Part shown: one piece after another, positions 26,763 through 35,536 of the stretch
Layout of the letters: each line of letters starts with the position of its first letter
Position numbering within the stretch: the stretch's first letter is position 1
DNA from: JACMLD01 sp047602295
Lineage (GTDB): Bacteria; Bacteroidota; Bacteroidia; Chitinophagales; Chitinophagaceae
Length of the DNA: 64,000 nucleotides
Assembly: GCA_047602295.1 (NCBI GenBank)
Contig: JASGHP010000001.1
Coordinates: forward strand, 5,890,001 to 5,954,000
Reading direction: 5' to 3'
Notes under the pieces: generated by a model
Seen by the model: only the letters and a program-made list of their open reading frames with translations
The model's database searches: none
What the model was told of the DNA's origin: nothing
Made by a program: the position numbers and the translations under genes

Positions 26763-28349
26763 ATGTCCAACCGTTTTTCAGATAGTTTATTTCAATTGGT
26801 CCATTCACTGGAAAAGGCGGAAAAAAGGAATTTCAAGCTATATATAAAGAGAAGTTCGGGTAATGAAGACCTAAAAATCATTGAACTTTTTGATGCACTG
26901 GATAAATTAAAAGAATATGATGAGGCCGTTTTGCTTAAAAAGCTGCCTTCCATTAAGAAACCCCAGTTGTCTAATATTAAGGTGCATCTTTATAAGCAGC
27001 TTCTGGCCAGCCTGCGCCTGCTGAAAAGTGCCGACAGTATAGATCTTCAGTTGAATGAGCAGTTTGACTATGCTCATATTCTTTATAAAAAAGGGCTTTT
27101 TTCTCAAAGCTTAAAGATTCTTGATAAAGCCAAGGAAACAGCCAAAGCCAATCAGAAATTTAATTTTCTTACACAGGTGCTGGCGCTTGAAAAGCGTATA
27201 GAAATGCTGCATATAACACGCAGCATGCAAAGCCGCGCAGAGCAATTGTCTATAGAAACCGTGGAAGTAACCGGCAAAATAGATATGGTGGCAAAGTTGT
27301 CTAACCTGGCACTGCAATTATATAGCTGGTTTATAAAAAATGGTCACGCACGCAACGAGAAAGATGGCCATGCGGTAAAAGAATTTCTGCAAGCCAATCT
27401 TCCACCCAATGCGCAAGAGCAGGAAGGTTTTTATGAGCGACTTTATTTGTACCAGAGTTATTCGTGGTATGCTTTCATCAGGCTTGATTTTTTGATGTAC
27501 TACCGCTACTCCCAAAAATGGGTAGATCTTTTTGAAGAGCAGCCCTTAATGAAAAGAGTAGAAACAGGCCATTTTATAAAAGGCCTTCATACGCTGTTGA
27601 ATGCCCATTTCGATTTGCGCAATTACGATAAGTTTGAGGTGGCTTTAAAACAGTTTGAGGCTTTTGCCAATACAGAAAGAGTAAGAGAGCACGACAACTT
27701 CCGCATACAGGCTTTTATCTACATCACTGGCGCCAAAATAAATCAGCATTGCATGCTGGGAACTTTTAAAGAAGGACTTTCATTGGTTCCTTCTATAGAA
27801 GAGAGAATGAATGAGTACGATCTCTTTATAGACAATCACCGGGTAATGGTGCTCACTTATAAAATTGCCACCTTGTATTTTGGCAGCGGAGACTATGGCA
27901 CTTGTATAGATTACCTGCAAAAGATCATAAACGACCAGTCGGATATAAGAGACGATTTGCAATCTTATGCAAGGCTGCTGCATTTGCTGGCGCATTTTGA
28001 AATGGGCAATTACGACCTGATGGAATACCTCACCAAATCTGTTTACCGCTTTATGGCCAAGAAACAGAATGTAACAGTGCTTGAAGAAGAAATGTTTAAA
28101 TTCTTGCGCCATTCCTTCAGGTTGCCAAGAACAAAACTGAAAGCAGAACTGGAAACATTTTTGCAGAAAGTAAAGAAGTTTGAGAAAAACCGTTTTGAAA
28201 CCAGGGCATTTGCGTATTTGGACATTGTATCGTGGCTGGAAAGCAAAGTATACCAGAAGCCAATGGCTACTATTATACACGATAAATATCTTCAAAACCG
28301 GAAAGAAATTCACTCACAAGATTCTCAAATAAAAAAAGCTGCATCTTAA
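26763..28349 (+). CDS. helical-repeat protein of unknown function
   Basis: 528 residues without signal peptide or TM helix, so cytoplasmic. The N-terminus (RFSDSLFQLVHSLEKAEKRNFKLYIKR) and the Leu/Tyr/Lys-rich paired helices throughout (AHILYKKGLFSQSLKILDKA, 'IATLYFGSGDYGTCIDYLQKI') look like degenerate TPR-type repeats. Similar lone proteins occur across Chitinophagales, but I know no function. The first ATG gives a natural N-terminus. Closed by a strong GC-rich terminator. Confidence 0.75.
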   Translation: MSNRFSDSLFQLVHSLEKAEKRNFKLYIKRSSGNEDLKIIELFDALDKLKEYDEAVLLKKLPSIKKPQLSNIKVHLYKQLLASLRLLKSADSIDLQLNEQFDYAHILYKKGLFSQSLKILDKAKETAKANQKFNFLTQVLALEKRIEMLHITRSMQSRAEQLSIETVEVTGKIDMVAKLSNLALQLYSWFIKNGHARNEKDGHAVKEFLQANLPPNAQEQEGFYERLYLYQSYSWYAFIRLDFLMYYRYSQKWVDLFEEQPLMKRVETGHFIKGLHTLLNAHFDLRNYDKFEVALKQFEAFANTERVREHDNFRIQAFIYITGAKINQHCMLGTFKEGLSLVPSIEERMNEYDLFIDNHRVMVLTYKIATLYFGSGDYGTCIDYLQKIINDQSDIRDDLQSYARLLHLLAHFEMGNYDLMEYLTKSVYRFMAKKQNVTVLEEEMFKFLRHSFRLPRTKLKAELETFLQKVKKFEKNRFETRAFAYLDIVSWLESKVYQKPMATIIHDKYLQNRKEIHSQDSQIKKAAS

Positions 28350-28366
28350 AAAGTTGGTTTCAATAT

Positions 28367-28404
28367 AAAAAGCCCCCGCACTGTTATTGGTCGGGGGCTT
28401 TTTT
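28367..28404. terminator. bidirectional GC-rich terminator
   Basis: AAAAAGCCCCCG, a 13-nt loop, CGGGGGCTTTTTT: twelve pairs with A-tract and T-tract on opposite sides, between the helical-repeat gene (+) and the methyltransferase gene (-). Confidence 0.9.
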
Positions 28405-28416
28405 ATTAATGAGTAT

Positions 28417-28995
28417 TTATTTCTTTACAGCAATGATAATACCCGTGGCCCAGTTTTGTTTGGTAAGTATCAAATCTGTTCTGCTTTCCAGGTATTTTAC
28501 AAAATTGATAGCTTTTTGATCGTGTCCTTCCGGCCAGTTGGGTTGTGGCAGCATATCGTCAACAATATAAAGGCCGCCAATATTCAGCATAGACAATACT
28601 TCATCCAGCAACAAATATTTACCATGCCAGGTATCTGCAAAAATATAATCAAACTTTTTATTCTTGTTGTTCATCACCCATGCTTCACCATCTGCATGCA
28701 CCAGCGATAGCCTGCTATCTTTACCAAGATACTTATCCGCAATGCTCAATAATTTTTCATCGTAATCAAAACTTATCAATGTTGACTGATTGTCCATGCC
28801 ATCCAGAATCCATGCTGTAGACAAACCGGAGCCTGTTCCCAATTCTAAAAATTTGCTTGCCGGTTTTGTAGCAGCTAATGTTCTTAACAAAGAGCAGGTT
28901 AAAATATCTGAAGCCATTGTAAAACCGCATGCTTTTGTTTCCTGATCAATGGCCGCGTATGTTACGGGTATAGGTTGATTGATTTCTTCCGTCAT
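28417..28995 (-). CDS. class I SAM-dependent O-methyltransferase-like protein
   Basis: 192 residues. Rossmann motifs are in order: FLELGTGSGLSTAWIL (SAM loop), LISFDYDEKL (acidic residue after strand 2), LVHADGEAW, and FDYIFADTWHGKY; then GGLYIVDDMLPQPNWPEGHD matches the post-motif of the O-methyltransferase family. The methyl acceptor is unknown. The gene begins 26 nt after the Crp-like regulator on the same strand, and the pair probably forms one transcript. Confidence 0.8.
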   Translation of the reverse strand: MTEEINQPIPVTYAAIDQETKACGFTMASDILTCSLLRTLAATKPASKFLELGTGSGLSTAWILDGMDNQSTLISFDYDEKLLSIADKYLGKDSRLSLVHADGEAWVMNNKNKKFDYIFADTWHGKYLLLDEVLSMLNIGGLYIVDDMLPQPNWPEGHDQKAINFVKYLESRTDLILTKQNWATGIIIAVKK

Positions 28996-29021
28996 TTTCC
29001 TTTGTATAAGTTGATATTTGC

Positions 29022-29585
29022 TTAACTGATATTATTCCTGATACGGCTTAGATGCCTGGGCGTAACGCCAAGAATAGAAGCAAGATATTGAAGCGGGATT
29101 TGCTGCAACAATGCAGGTTCTTCTTTTAATAAATTGGCGTAACGTTCTTCTGCAGTTAGAATGATCAAATTGCTCCTGCTTTCATCTATGCCGGCCAATA
29201 CCTGTTCAATAGCGCCAATATAGAAACTCTTAAACGCATTGTTATTGGTCTTTAGCTTTGTTAAATCATCATAATGAATTTGCCAGATCTCTGCATCAAC
29301 CAGGGCCCGCACAAATTCTTTACTGGGCTTTTGTTTGTAAAAGCTGCTCACAGATGCCAGAAAAGTATTTTCGCCAGATACATAAGTCGTTGTCTCTTTT
29401 CCGTCCTTTAAATAAAAATATTGGAATAAGCCTTTACTTACAAAAGCAAGGTATTTGCTGGTCTTACCCTCCTCCACAAAAAAATTTCCTTTGGATATCT
29501 TTTTAAACTTAAACGCTTCAGCAATGGCATCTATCTCCGCAGCAGGAACACCACTGCTTAAAAAATAGGATAATAGCTGTTCCAA
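29022..29585 (-). CDS. Crp/Fnr-family transcriptional regulator
   Basis: 187 residues. The N-terminal cyclic-nucleotide-binding beta-roll (residues ~20-115, GNFFVEEGKTSKYLAFVSKG) lacks the Arg-Ala pair that binds cAMP phosphate in Crp, so the ligand is uncertain. The C-terminal winged helix has 'LASILGVTPRHLSRIRNN' as recognition segment. It leads a two-gene unit with the methyltransferase and probably controls it or itself. Confidence 0.85.
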   Translation of the reverse strand: MEQLLSYFLSSGVPAAEIDAIAEAFKFKKISKGNFFVEEGKTSKYLAFVSKGLFQYFYLKDGKETTTYVSGENTFLASVSSFYKQKPSKEFVRALVDAEIWQIHYDDLTKLKTNNNAFKSFYIGAIEQVLAGIDESRSNLIILTAEERYANLLKEEPALLQQIPLQYLASILGVTPRHLSRIRNNIS

Positions 29586-29642
29586 GTTTTATAGTTTGAG
29601 ATGATAAAAGAACAAATTTCTCCAACCACTTTCCGCATTGAA

Positions 29643-30934
29643 TTACTGCCCGGAAAACATGCTTTTAAAAGCTGAAGCCTTTAAAAGGCATTCCTCATAT
29701 TCAGAAACCGGATCACTATAAAAGGTAATGCCAGAGCCCACCAGGTAAGATAAATATTTTGTTTCATTATTGTAAAGCAGGCTTCTTATCACAACATTAA
29801 AGTCGAAATCACCATCGGGGTTTATATAGCCAACTGCACCAGAGAAGATGCCGCGTTTTACATTCTCGTATTTTTCAATCAGCTCCATTACTTTTTTCTT
29901 TGGAGCACCCGTCATAGATCCCATCGGAAATGTTTGCTGTATGATAGACGCAAAAGAAATATTTTCCTGCAATACACCACGAACTGTAGATATCATTTGG
30001 TGCACTTGCGGAAATGAATAAATGCCGAATAGCTCTTCTACCTCCACGCTTCCTTCAATACAAATTTTTGACAAATCATTTCTTACTAAATCTACAACCA
30101 TTACATTTTCAGATCTGTCTTTTGCACTTTTAAATAATTGCGTTTTATTTTGATCGTCTGCCGCACCATTCTTCAAATCCCTTTTGCCGGTTCCTTTTAT
30201 TGGTTGTGAAATAATAGTATTTCCTTCTTTTTTTAAATACCGTTCCGGGCTGGCGCAGATCAAATATTTTTCATTGATCTTATAAAATGCAGCAAAAGGT
30301 GATGGCGATATTTCTCCTAGCAAACGGTAAACATTTTCCGGATTTATTACAACGTTTGTTGAAAAAAACTCCTGGCAAAAATTTATTTCATAACAATCGC
30401 CCCGCAAAATATGTTGCCGCAATTTTTCAATTGTGTCTATGTATTCCTGCTTTGTAAACCTTTGCTGAAAAAGGATATTGCTGTTTACAGGCTCATTTTT
30501 AATTGCTACGGAAGTAACCTGGGCAAACACTTCTGCTGCAGCATTTTTATTTGCCGCCTCAATACAAAGCTCCTCTCTGCGCAACAATAAAACTGTATTG
30601 GGAATAAAGAAAAAAAGATCAGGAAACGCTATGTTGTCTGCATGAGACGAAGTCAATTCTTCTATTTCATTTTTAAGATCGTATCCAAGATGCCCAAACA
30701 ACCACCCTTTTTCTCCTGCTGAAATTGATGCAGTTGTTGCAACGCTGTTCCCGCCTGCAAAGCAATAAACTCTTTTGCGCCTACTGCTGCAATGCATTCG
30801 TAACTGTGGTGGTTAAACTGGTATTGGTGATTGTCTAAAAAGCAACAGGTGCTGAACTGGTTTACCCAACTCAACACCTGTTGTTTTGTACTATCGAAAT
30901 CAGTTATTGGAAAAGAATAAAAATTAGTATCCAA
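29643..30934 (-). CDS. pabB: aminodeoxychorismate synthase component I, with apparent -1 frameshift
   Basis: Two frames are needed for one normal protein of about 430 residues. The N-terminal ~75 residues read from ATG 30934 to about 30708; the rest reads from about 30707 to 29643. The junction on the minus strand is GAGAAAAAGGGTGG: reading one G twice gives EKKGWLFGHLGYDL, the family sequence, whereas the unshifted frames give nonsense on either side. The catalytic C-terminal domain is intact: PIKGTGKRD, DLVRNDLSKICI, FPMGSMTGAPKKK and GAVGYINPDGDFDFNV. It would convert chorismate to aminodeoxychorismate for folate. One missing G in a G4 run (a mutation or sequence error) explains it best. 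Confidence 0.8.
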
Positions 30935-30985
30935 AATATAAGCGCTAATTGGTTTTCACTCGTAACTATTAGCGTTCATTAGCAT

Positions 30986-31417
30986 TTAATAATCATCATC
31001 CTCTTCATCGTAGCCGCTATCATTAAAAAGATCCATGTCTTTAAAATCGTCGTCTACGCCCAAATCATCATCTCCTTTTCCTTTTTTGCCAGCACCACTA
31101 CCACCGCCGGTGCTTTTCTTCGTTTTTGATTTGGGTATATCAAACTCATCAAAATCGGGATCCCAATTTTCTTCTTCTTCCACTTTTTCCCAATCATCTT
31201 CTACATCAACATCATCGTCGTCGTCATCGTCATCATCTTTTTTGCTTTTGGCTGCTTTACCTTTTGCAGCTTTAGGCATATCATCGTCATCATCGTCGTC
31301 GATGTCATCATCGTCGTCCAATTGCTTTTTAGATTTGGGAGACGCCTTCTCCACTTTTTCGTCTGCATCTTTTGGTGCAGCTTTCTTAGCCGGTTTGTCC
31401 TTACTTGACTTCGCCAT
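30986..31417 (-). CDS. extremely acidic Asp/Lys-rich low-complexity protein
   Basis: 143 residues with alternating Asp runs (up to nine) and Lys/Ala patches. An ordered-looking acidic motif follows (ENWDPDFDEFDIPKSK), then a Gly/Ser linker and an acidic tail ending EEDDDY. No signal peptide. Proteins of this composition recur next to purA in Bacteroidota; their role is unknown to me, and the Lys/Ala start resembles histone-like tails. It sits 88 nt downstream of purA on the same strand. The Asp codons form imperfect GAT/GAC runs that could expand or contract by slippage. Confidence 0.65.
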   Translation of the reverse strand: MAKSSKDKPAKKAAPKDADEKVEKASPKSKKQLDDDDDIDDDDDDDMPKAAKGKAAKSKKDDDDDDDDDVDVEDDWEKVEEEENWDPDFDEFDIPKSKTKKSTGGGSGAGKKGKGDDDLGVDDDFKDMDLFNDSGYDEEDDDY

Positions 31418-31505
31418 GGTCTAATAGGATTTTTGATTAGTGTAAAATTTCAGCGAAGTTTTTAATCCGCCAAATTTTTTTAAATATTTTTTTTCTGCTT
31501 TTTTA

Positions 31506-32771
31506 TTAACCTACACTTATTATTTGCTCCCTGCCCGGGCCATTGGATATGTGTGAAACATTTACACCAATATACTGGTTAATATATTCAACATATGTTT
31601 TCATTTTCTCAGGCAATTCAGCAACTGATTTCGCTGCAACAGTATTACAATTCCATCCTGCAAACGATTTCCAAACAGGTTTTATGTTTTTGTGCATCAT
31701 TTGGAAAGGCACTTCTTTAACCGAAGTTCCATCTATATCATAAGCAGTACACACTTCCAGATCTTTAAAATTATCTAAAATGTCTGCTTTCGTCATAATT
31801 ACTTTGGTAACGCCATTGATCATGCAGGCGAATTTAAGTGCTACCAAATCTATCCAGCCGCAACGGCGTGGCCTTCCCGTAGTAGCGCCAAACTCACTAC
31901 CCAATCTGCGCAGTTCTTCACCTGTTTCATTTTCCAGTTCTGTAGGAAACGGACCGCTTCCAACCCTGGTGCAATAAGCTTTTGTAACGCCCATTACATC
32001 TCTTATTTTTTGAGGGGCAATACCCAGGCCAGAACAGATACCTGCGCTGGTAGTATTAGAAGATGTTACAAATGGGAATGTTCCGAAATCTACATCCAGC
32101 ATACTGCCTTGCGCACCTTCTGCCAAAACTTTTTTGCCGGCTGCTATTTTATCGTTAATAAAATATTCTCCGTTTACTATATTTAGTTGTTTTAAAAACT
32201 CTATCGCTTCTTCAAACTCATTTTCCCAGGCGGTAATGTCCTCGTCAAAATTAAAATTACCTAATAATTGCTGGTGCTTATGTTTTAACTGTGCGTATGC
32301 TTTTGCAAAATCTTTTTCCAACAGATCTCCCACACGCAATGCATTGCGTCCGGTCTTATCCATGTATGCAGGACCAATACCTTTTAGTGTGGAACCAATT
32401 TTATCATTTCCTTTGGCAAGTTCTGAAGCCTTATCCAATGCACGATGGCTGGGCGTAATAAGATTGGTACGTTGAGAAATAAATAAATTCTTTTTAACGT
32501 CTACACCAAAAGAAGCTACTATATCGCATTCTCTTTTTAATGTAACTGGATCAAGCACTACACCGTTGCCAATAAGATTGACAGTTTTTTCATGAAAAAC
32601 TCCCGAAGGAATCTGGTGCAACACTACTTTTTTATCTCCTACATATAAAGTGTGTCCTGCATTAGGACCTCCCTGAAAACGGGCAATTACATCGTAAGCT
32701 GGTGCAAAATAATCTACAATCTTCCCCTTGCCTTCATCTCCCCACTGCAAACCCAGTATCGCATCTACCAT
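31506..32771 (-). CDS. purA: adenylosuccinate synthetase
   Basis: 421 residues, standard length. The phosphate loop and first catalytic Asp are in LGLQWGDEGKGK and the catalytic His in GPNAGHTLY. Further signatures are IGPAYMDKTGRNALRVGDL, EGAQGSMLDVDFGTFPFVTSSN, and GATTGRPRRCGWID (IMP loop). It joins IMP and aspartate with GTP in AMP synthesis. The start codon is fixed by the family N-terminus (MVDAILGLQWGD). A perfect -7 box lies about 35 nt upstream. Confidence 0.97.
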   Translation of the reverse strand: MVDAILGLQWGDEGKGKIVDYFAPAYDVIARFQGGPNAGHTLYVGDKKVVLHQIPSGVFHEKTVNLIGNGVVLDPVTLKRECDIVASFGVDVKKNLFISQRTNLITPSHRALDKASELAKGNDKIGSTLKGIGPAYMDKTGRNALRVGDLLEKDFAKAYAQLKHKHQQLLGNFNFDEDITAWENEFEEAIEFLKQLNIVNGEYFINDKIAAGKKVLAEGAQGSMLDVDFGTFPFVTSSNTTSAGICSGLGIAPQKIRDVMGVTKAYCTRVGSGPFPTELENETGEELRRLGSEFGATTGRPRRCGWIDLVALKFACMINGVTKVIMTKADILDNFKDLEVCTAYDIDGTSVKEVPFQMMHKNIKPVWKSFAGWNCNTVAAKSVAELPEKMKTYVEYINQYIGVNVSHISNGPGREQIISVG

Positions 32772-32805
32772 ATAAATAAAATGTTGAGCTGTTATTGAGA
32801 AGGGG

Positions 32806-32813
32806 CAAAAATA
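32806..32813 (-). promoter_or_regulatory. candidate -7 element of purA
   Basis: TATTTTTG on the minus strand, an exact TAnnTTTG match, 35 nt before the purA start codon. The matching -33 region would fall at the edge of the octad-repeat arm and has no clear TTTG. Confidence 0.45.
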
Positions 32814-32832
32814 GAGTAATGAAGTGATATAA

Positions 32833-33014
32833 AAATGTGGAAATATGAAAATGTGGAAATGTGGAAATATGATGCTACAATTGTGTAATCAATAGTATAT
32901 GAGCTAAAGAATTATCTTCATTTTAAACAACATTATTTAGATGCAAAAGGCCGTTTCTTCAATTTACCGGTTTTGAATTTTCACATTTTTCACATTCATC
33001 ACATTTTCACATTA
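32833..33014. repeat. inverted pair of octad-repeat arms between purA and rel
   Basis: Arm 1 (32833-32872) is exactly five 8-mers: AAATGTGG, AAATATGA, AAATGTGG, AAATGTGG, AAATATGA. Arm 2 (about 32977-33014) is the inverted type with TTTTCACAT-like units of 8-9 nt and ends 2 nt from the rel stop codon. The ~105-nt spacer has no ORF. Confidence 0.75.
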
Positions 33015-33016
33015 GC

Positions 33017-35254
33017 TTACTCCTTCTCCGCATCATACCTGTCTACAGATTGAATACCGCTCAATTTTAAAAGCCTTTGCACCAAATCTTCCAGCTCTTC
33101 TTTATCGTGCACAAACACTTTTATATTGCCATGAAAAATTCCTTCAATTGCTTCTACCGTTAGCGCACTGATATTAATTTTCATTTCACCAGAAATAAGA
33201 TTGGTGATTTTATGAATCACGCCTACATCATCGATGCCTATAATTTTTAGGCCCGTAAGAAATGATATCTCTTTATTTTTTGCCCATTTCGTTTTTACTA
33301 CACGGTGGCCATAATTAGCAAGCAGTTTTGCAGCATTGGGGCAATTGGTACGATGTATAGTTAATCCTTTGCCAGTAGTAACAAATCCAAACACATCATC
33401 TCCCGGTATTGGCTTGCAGCAATTGGCAAGCGTATACATTATCTTATCGCTGCTTTCGCCAAAGATGATAAGTTCAGCATCTTTTTTTGTGAGCGATGAA
33501 AGTGAACCGTCTTTTGCTTCTACCGGCGGCATTTTTGGCTGCCTTGGTATTTCCAATTTATCTCCTGAAATATTAAACTCTTTCAGTTCTTTGAGATCTA
33601 TTGATTTTACGGCAATGTCATAAAAGAAATCAAGCGATGAGTTTAACTTATAAAAATTAGTAAGCTCATCTATATTATGCTGGTTATACCCGGCACCCAG
33701 GCCTTCCAATTTTTTTTGCAGAATATATTTGCCTTCTTCTGCAATACCTCTCTTCACTTCTTTTAGCGCATCTTTAATTTTTGTTTTTGCTTTGGCGGTT
33801 ACCACAAAGCCAAGCCAGTCTTCTGTTGGTTTTTGTTTGGCAGAAGTAATTATTTCAACCTGGTCGCCACTGCGCAGCCGGTGGCTGATAGGCACCAACT
33901 TGTGGTTTACTTTAGCACCTATACACTGAGAGCCCACAGCACTGTGAATAGAAAAAGCAAAGTCTAAAGCGGTAGAACCAACCGGCAACATTTTTACATC
34001 TCCTTTTGGCGTGTACACATAGATCTCTTCCGCCAAAAAAGAAGTTTTAAAATCCTGCAAAAAGTCTATAGAATCACTGTCCTGCGTGTTTAATACTTCG
34101 CGTATTTGCTGAAACCATTTGTCAAAGCGGCTTTCATCAGATGTATCTTCTTTGTACTTCCAATGTGCTGCCAGGCCTTTCTCTGCAATTTCATTCATGC
34201 GGCGGGTGCGTATCTGCACTTCCACCCATTTGCCCTGCGGCCCCATCACTGTGGTATGCAAAGCTTCGTAACCATTATTTTTTGGATTGCTCAACCAGTC
34301 GCGTAAACGTTCTGGTGAAGGTGTGTATTCATCTGTAATCATAGAATAAACACTCCAGCAATCCTGCTTTTCTTTTTCCTGTGGAGAATCAAGAATAATA
34401 CGGATAGCAAACAAGTCGTACACTTCTTCAAAGGTTACGCCTTTTTTCTTCATCTTATTCCAGATAGAATGTATGCTTTTGGGGCGGCCTTGTATTTCAA
34501 ATTTGTAATTTCCTTTCTCCAGTTTTTCTTTTATGGGTCGAATGAATTCGTTGATATAGCGGGTGCGTTCTCTTTTTGTTTCGGCCAGTTTGCGGGCAAT
34601 TTCCTTGTAGGTGTCCAGCTCAAGGTATTTCATGGCCAGATCTTCCAGCTCGGTTTTAATATTGTAAAGCCCCATGCGGTGGGCCAGTGGAGCGTAAACA
34701 TATACAGTCTCAGAAGAAATTTTCAGCTGTTTTTCACGCTTCATGCTTTCCAATGTGCGCATGTTGTGCAACCGGTCTGCCAGCTTTATCAATATTACGC
34801 GGGGATCATCTGTTAGTGTAAGCAGTATTTTTTTAAAATTTTCTGCCTGCTGGGAAGCATTTACATCTATTACGTTGGATATTTTGGTAAGCCCATCCAC
34901 AATCCTGGCTATCTCTGCGCCAAACTCCCGCTGTACATCTTCCAGTGTTATATCAGTGTCTTCCACTGTATCGTGCAACAGCGCACAAATGGTAGAGCGA
35001 ACACCCAGCCCAATTTCTTCCACACATATCTGGGCCACAGCCAGGGGATGAAGAATATAAGGCTCTCCGCTTTTACGCCGCATGGTTTTATGCGCATCGG
35101 CCGCCATTTCAAAAGCATGGCGAATCAATTCTTTATCTCCGGGTTTCAGCTTGGTTTTCAGGCTTCTCAGCAAGGCACGGTATTCCCTTAGGATCAATTT
35201 TTTTTCCTGCTCGCTGTTGAGGTTATATTTGGGCGTGGCCGCTACGGTTTCCAT
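33017..35254 (-). CDS. rel: bifunctional (p)ppGpp synthetase/hydrolase (RelA/SpoT family)
   Basis: The ATG at 35254 (METVAATPKYNL) is chosen; the open frame continues upstream into the tRNA-Leu gene and cannot be coding there. 745 residues. The HD hydrolase domain has the active HDxxED motif in LLHDTVEDTD. The synthetase domain has YDLFAIRII, WLSNPKNNGYEALHTTV and EVQIRTRRMNEIAEKGLAAHWKYK. A TGS domain (EEIYVYTPKGDVKMLPVGSTALDFA), a Cys-containing helical region (NCCKPIPGDDVFGFVT) and a C-terminal ACT domain follow. Both activities look intact, so it makes and degrades the stringent-response alarmone. Confidence 0.95.
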   Translation of the reverse strand: METVAATPKYNLNSEQEKKLILREYRALLRSLKTKLKPGDKELIRHAFEMAADAHKTMRRKSGEPYILHPLAVAQICVEEIGLGVRSTICALLHDTVEDTDITLEDVQREFGAEIARIVDGLTKISNVIDVNASQQAENFKKILLTLTDDPRVILIKLADRLHNMRTLESMKREKQLKISSETVYVYAPLAHRMGLYNIKTELEDLAMKYLELDTYKEIARKLAETKRERTRYINEFIRPIKEKLEKGNYKFEIQGRPKSIHSIWNKMKKKGVTFEEVYDLFAIRIILDSPQEKEKQDCWSVYSMITDEYTPSPERLRDWLSNPKNNGYEALHTTVMGPQGKWVEVQIRTRRMNEIAEKGLAAHWKYKEDTSDESRFDKWFQQIREVLNTQDSDSIDFLQDFKTSFLAEEIYVYTPKGDVKMLPVGSTALDFAFSIHSAVGSQCIGAKVNHKLVPISHRLRSGDQVEIITSAKQKPTEDWLGFVVTAKAKTKIKDALKEVKRGIAEEGKYILQKKLEGLGAGYNQHNIDELTNFYKLNSSLDFFYDIAVKSIDLKELKEFNISGDKLEIPRQPKMPPVEAKDGSLSSLTKKDAELIIFGESSDKIMYTLANCCKPIPGDDVFGFVTTGKGLTIHRTNCPNAAKLLANYGHRVVKTKWAKNKEISFLTGLKIIGIDDVGVIHKITNLISGEMKINISALTVEAIEGIFHGNIKVFVHDKEELEDLVQRLLKLSGIQSVDRYDAEKE

Positions 35255-35302
35255 GGACAACGAATTTACAAAAAAAGGATGGGTTTTGTATTGTAAAAAG
35301 CC

Positions 35303-35310
35303 TACTTTTG
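35303..35310 (+). promoter_or_regulatory. candidate -7 element for the tRNA-Leu transcript
   Basis: TACTTTTG matches TAnnTTTG exactly, 47 nt upstream of the tRNA 5' end. A TTTG lies at 35285, only 14 nt away, shorter than the usual 19-21 nt, so the -33 element is unconvincing. Confidence 0.4.
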
Positions 35311-35357
35311 CCATCCCAAAAAAACAACACGCGAAAAACGTTGTTAAAAGTACATCT

Positions 35358-35439
35358 GCGGATGTGGCGAAATTGGCAGACGCACTAGACTTAGGATCTA
35401 GCGCCGCAAGGCATGTAGGTTCGACCCCTATCATCCGCA
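35358..35439 (+). tRNA. tRNA-Leu (anticodon UAG)
   Basis: 82 nt including the discriminator base A. Acceptor stem GCGGATG pairs with CATCCGC. The anticodon arm is CTAGA-CTTAGGA-TCTAG with anticodon TAG. There is a variable arm typical of class II tRNAs (CGCCGCAAGGCA) and T-arm TAGG-TTCGACC-CCTA. CCA is not encoded. It lies divergent from rel, upstream of tig. Confidence 0.97.
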
Positions 35440-35445
35440 CAGGAA

Positions 35446-35531
35446 AAGTTTTAAGTTGTAAGTTTTAAGTGATAAGTCTTTATAAGAGGCCTGCACTAAA
35501 ACTTACAATTTAAAACCTACAACTTAAAACT
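35446..35531. repeat. inverted pair of AAGT-type heptad arms between tRNA-Leu and tig
   Basis: Arm 1 (35446-35479) has units AAGTTTT, AAGTTGT, AAGTTTT, AAGTGAT, AAGTC. Arm 2 (35494-35531) has CTAAAAC, TTACAAT, TTAAAAC, CTACAAC, TTAAAAC. The spacer of 14 nt makes this almost a continuous long hairpin. It ends 5 nt before the tig start codon, where it must affect translation if transcribed. Confidence 0.75.
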
Positions 35532-35536
35532 CATAT

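Noticed and set aside
30705..30712. Programmed -1 frameshifting in pabB as the first explanation
   Set aside because: Only five A precede the G, so the A AAA AAG heptamer is incomplete, and no downstream stem or upstream SD-like stimulator is evident; a lost G is simpler.
31035..31424. 129-codon frame rich in Ser on the plus strand
   Set aside because: Antisense of the Asp-rich gene; the Ser runs are the complement of GAT/GAC tracts.
35082..35468. 128-codon plus-strand frame containing DVAKLADALDLGSSAARHVGSTP
   Set aside because: This is the familiar accidental translation of the tRNA-Leu gene joined to antisense rel sequence.
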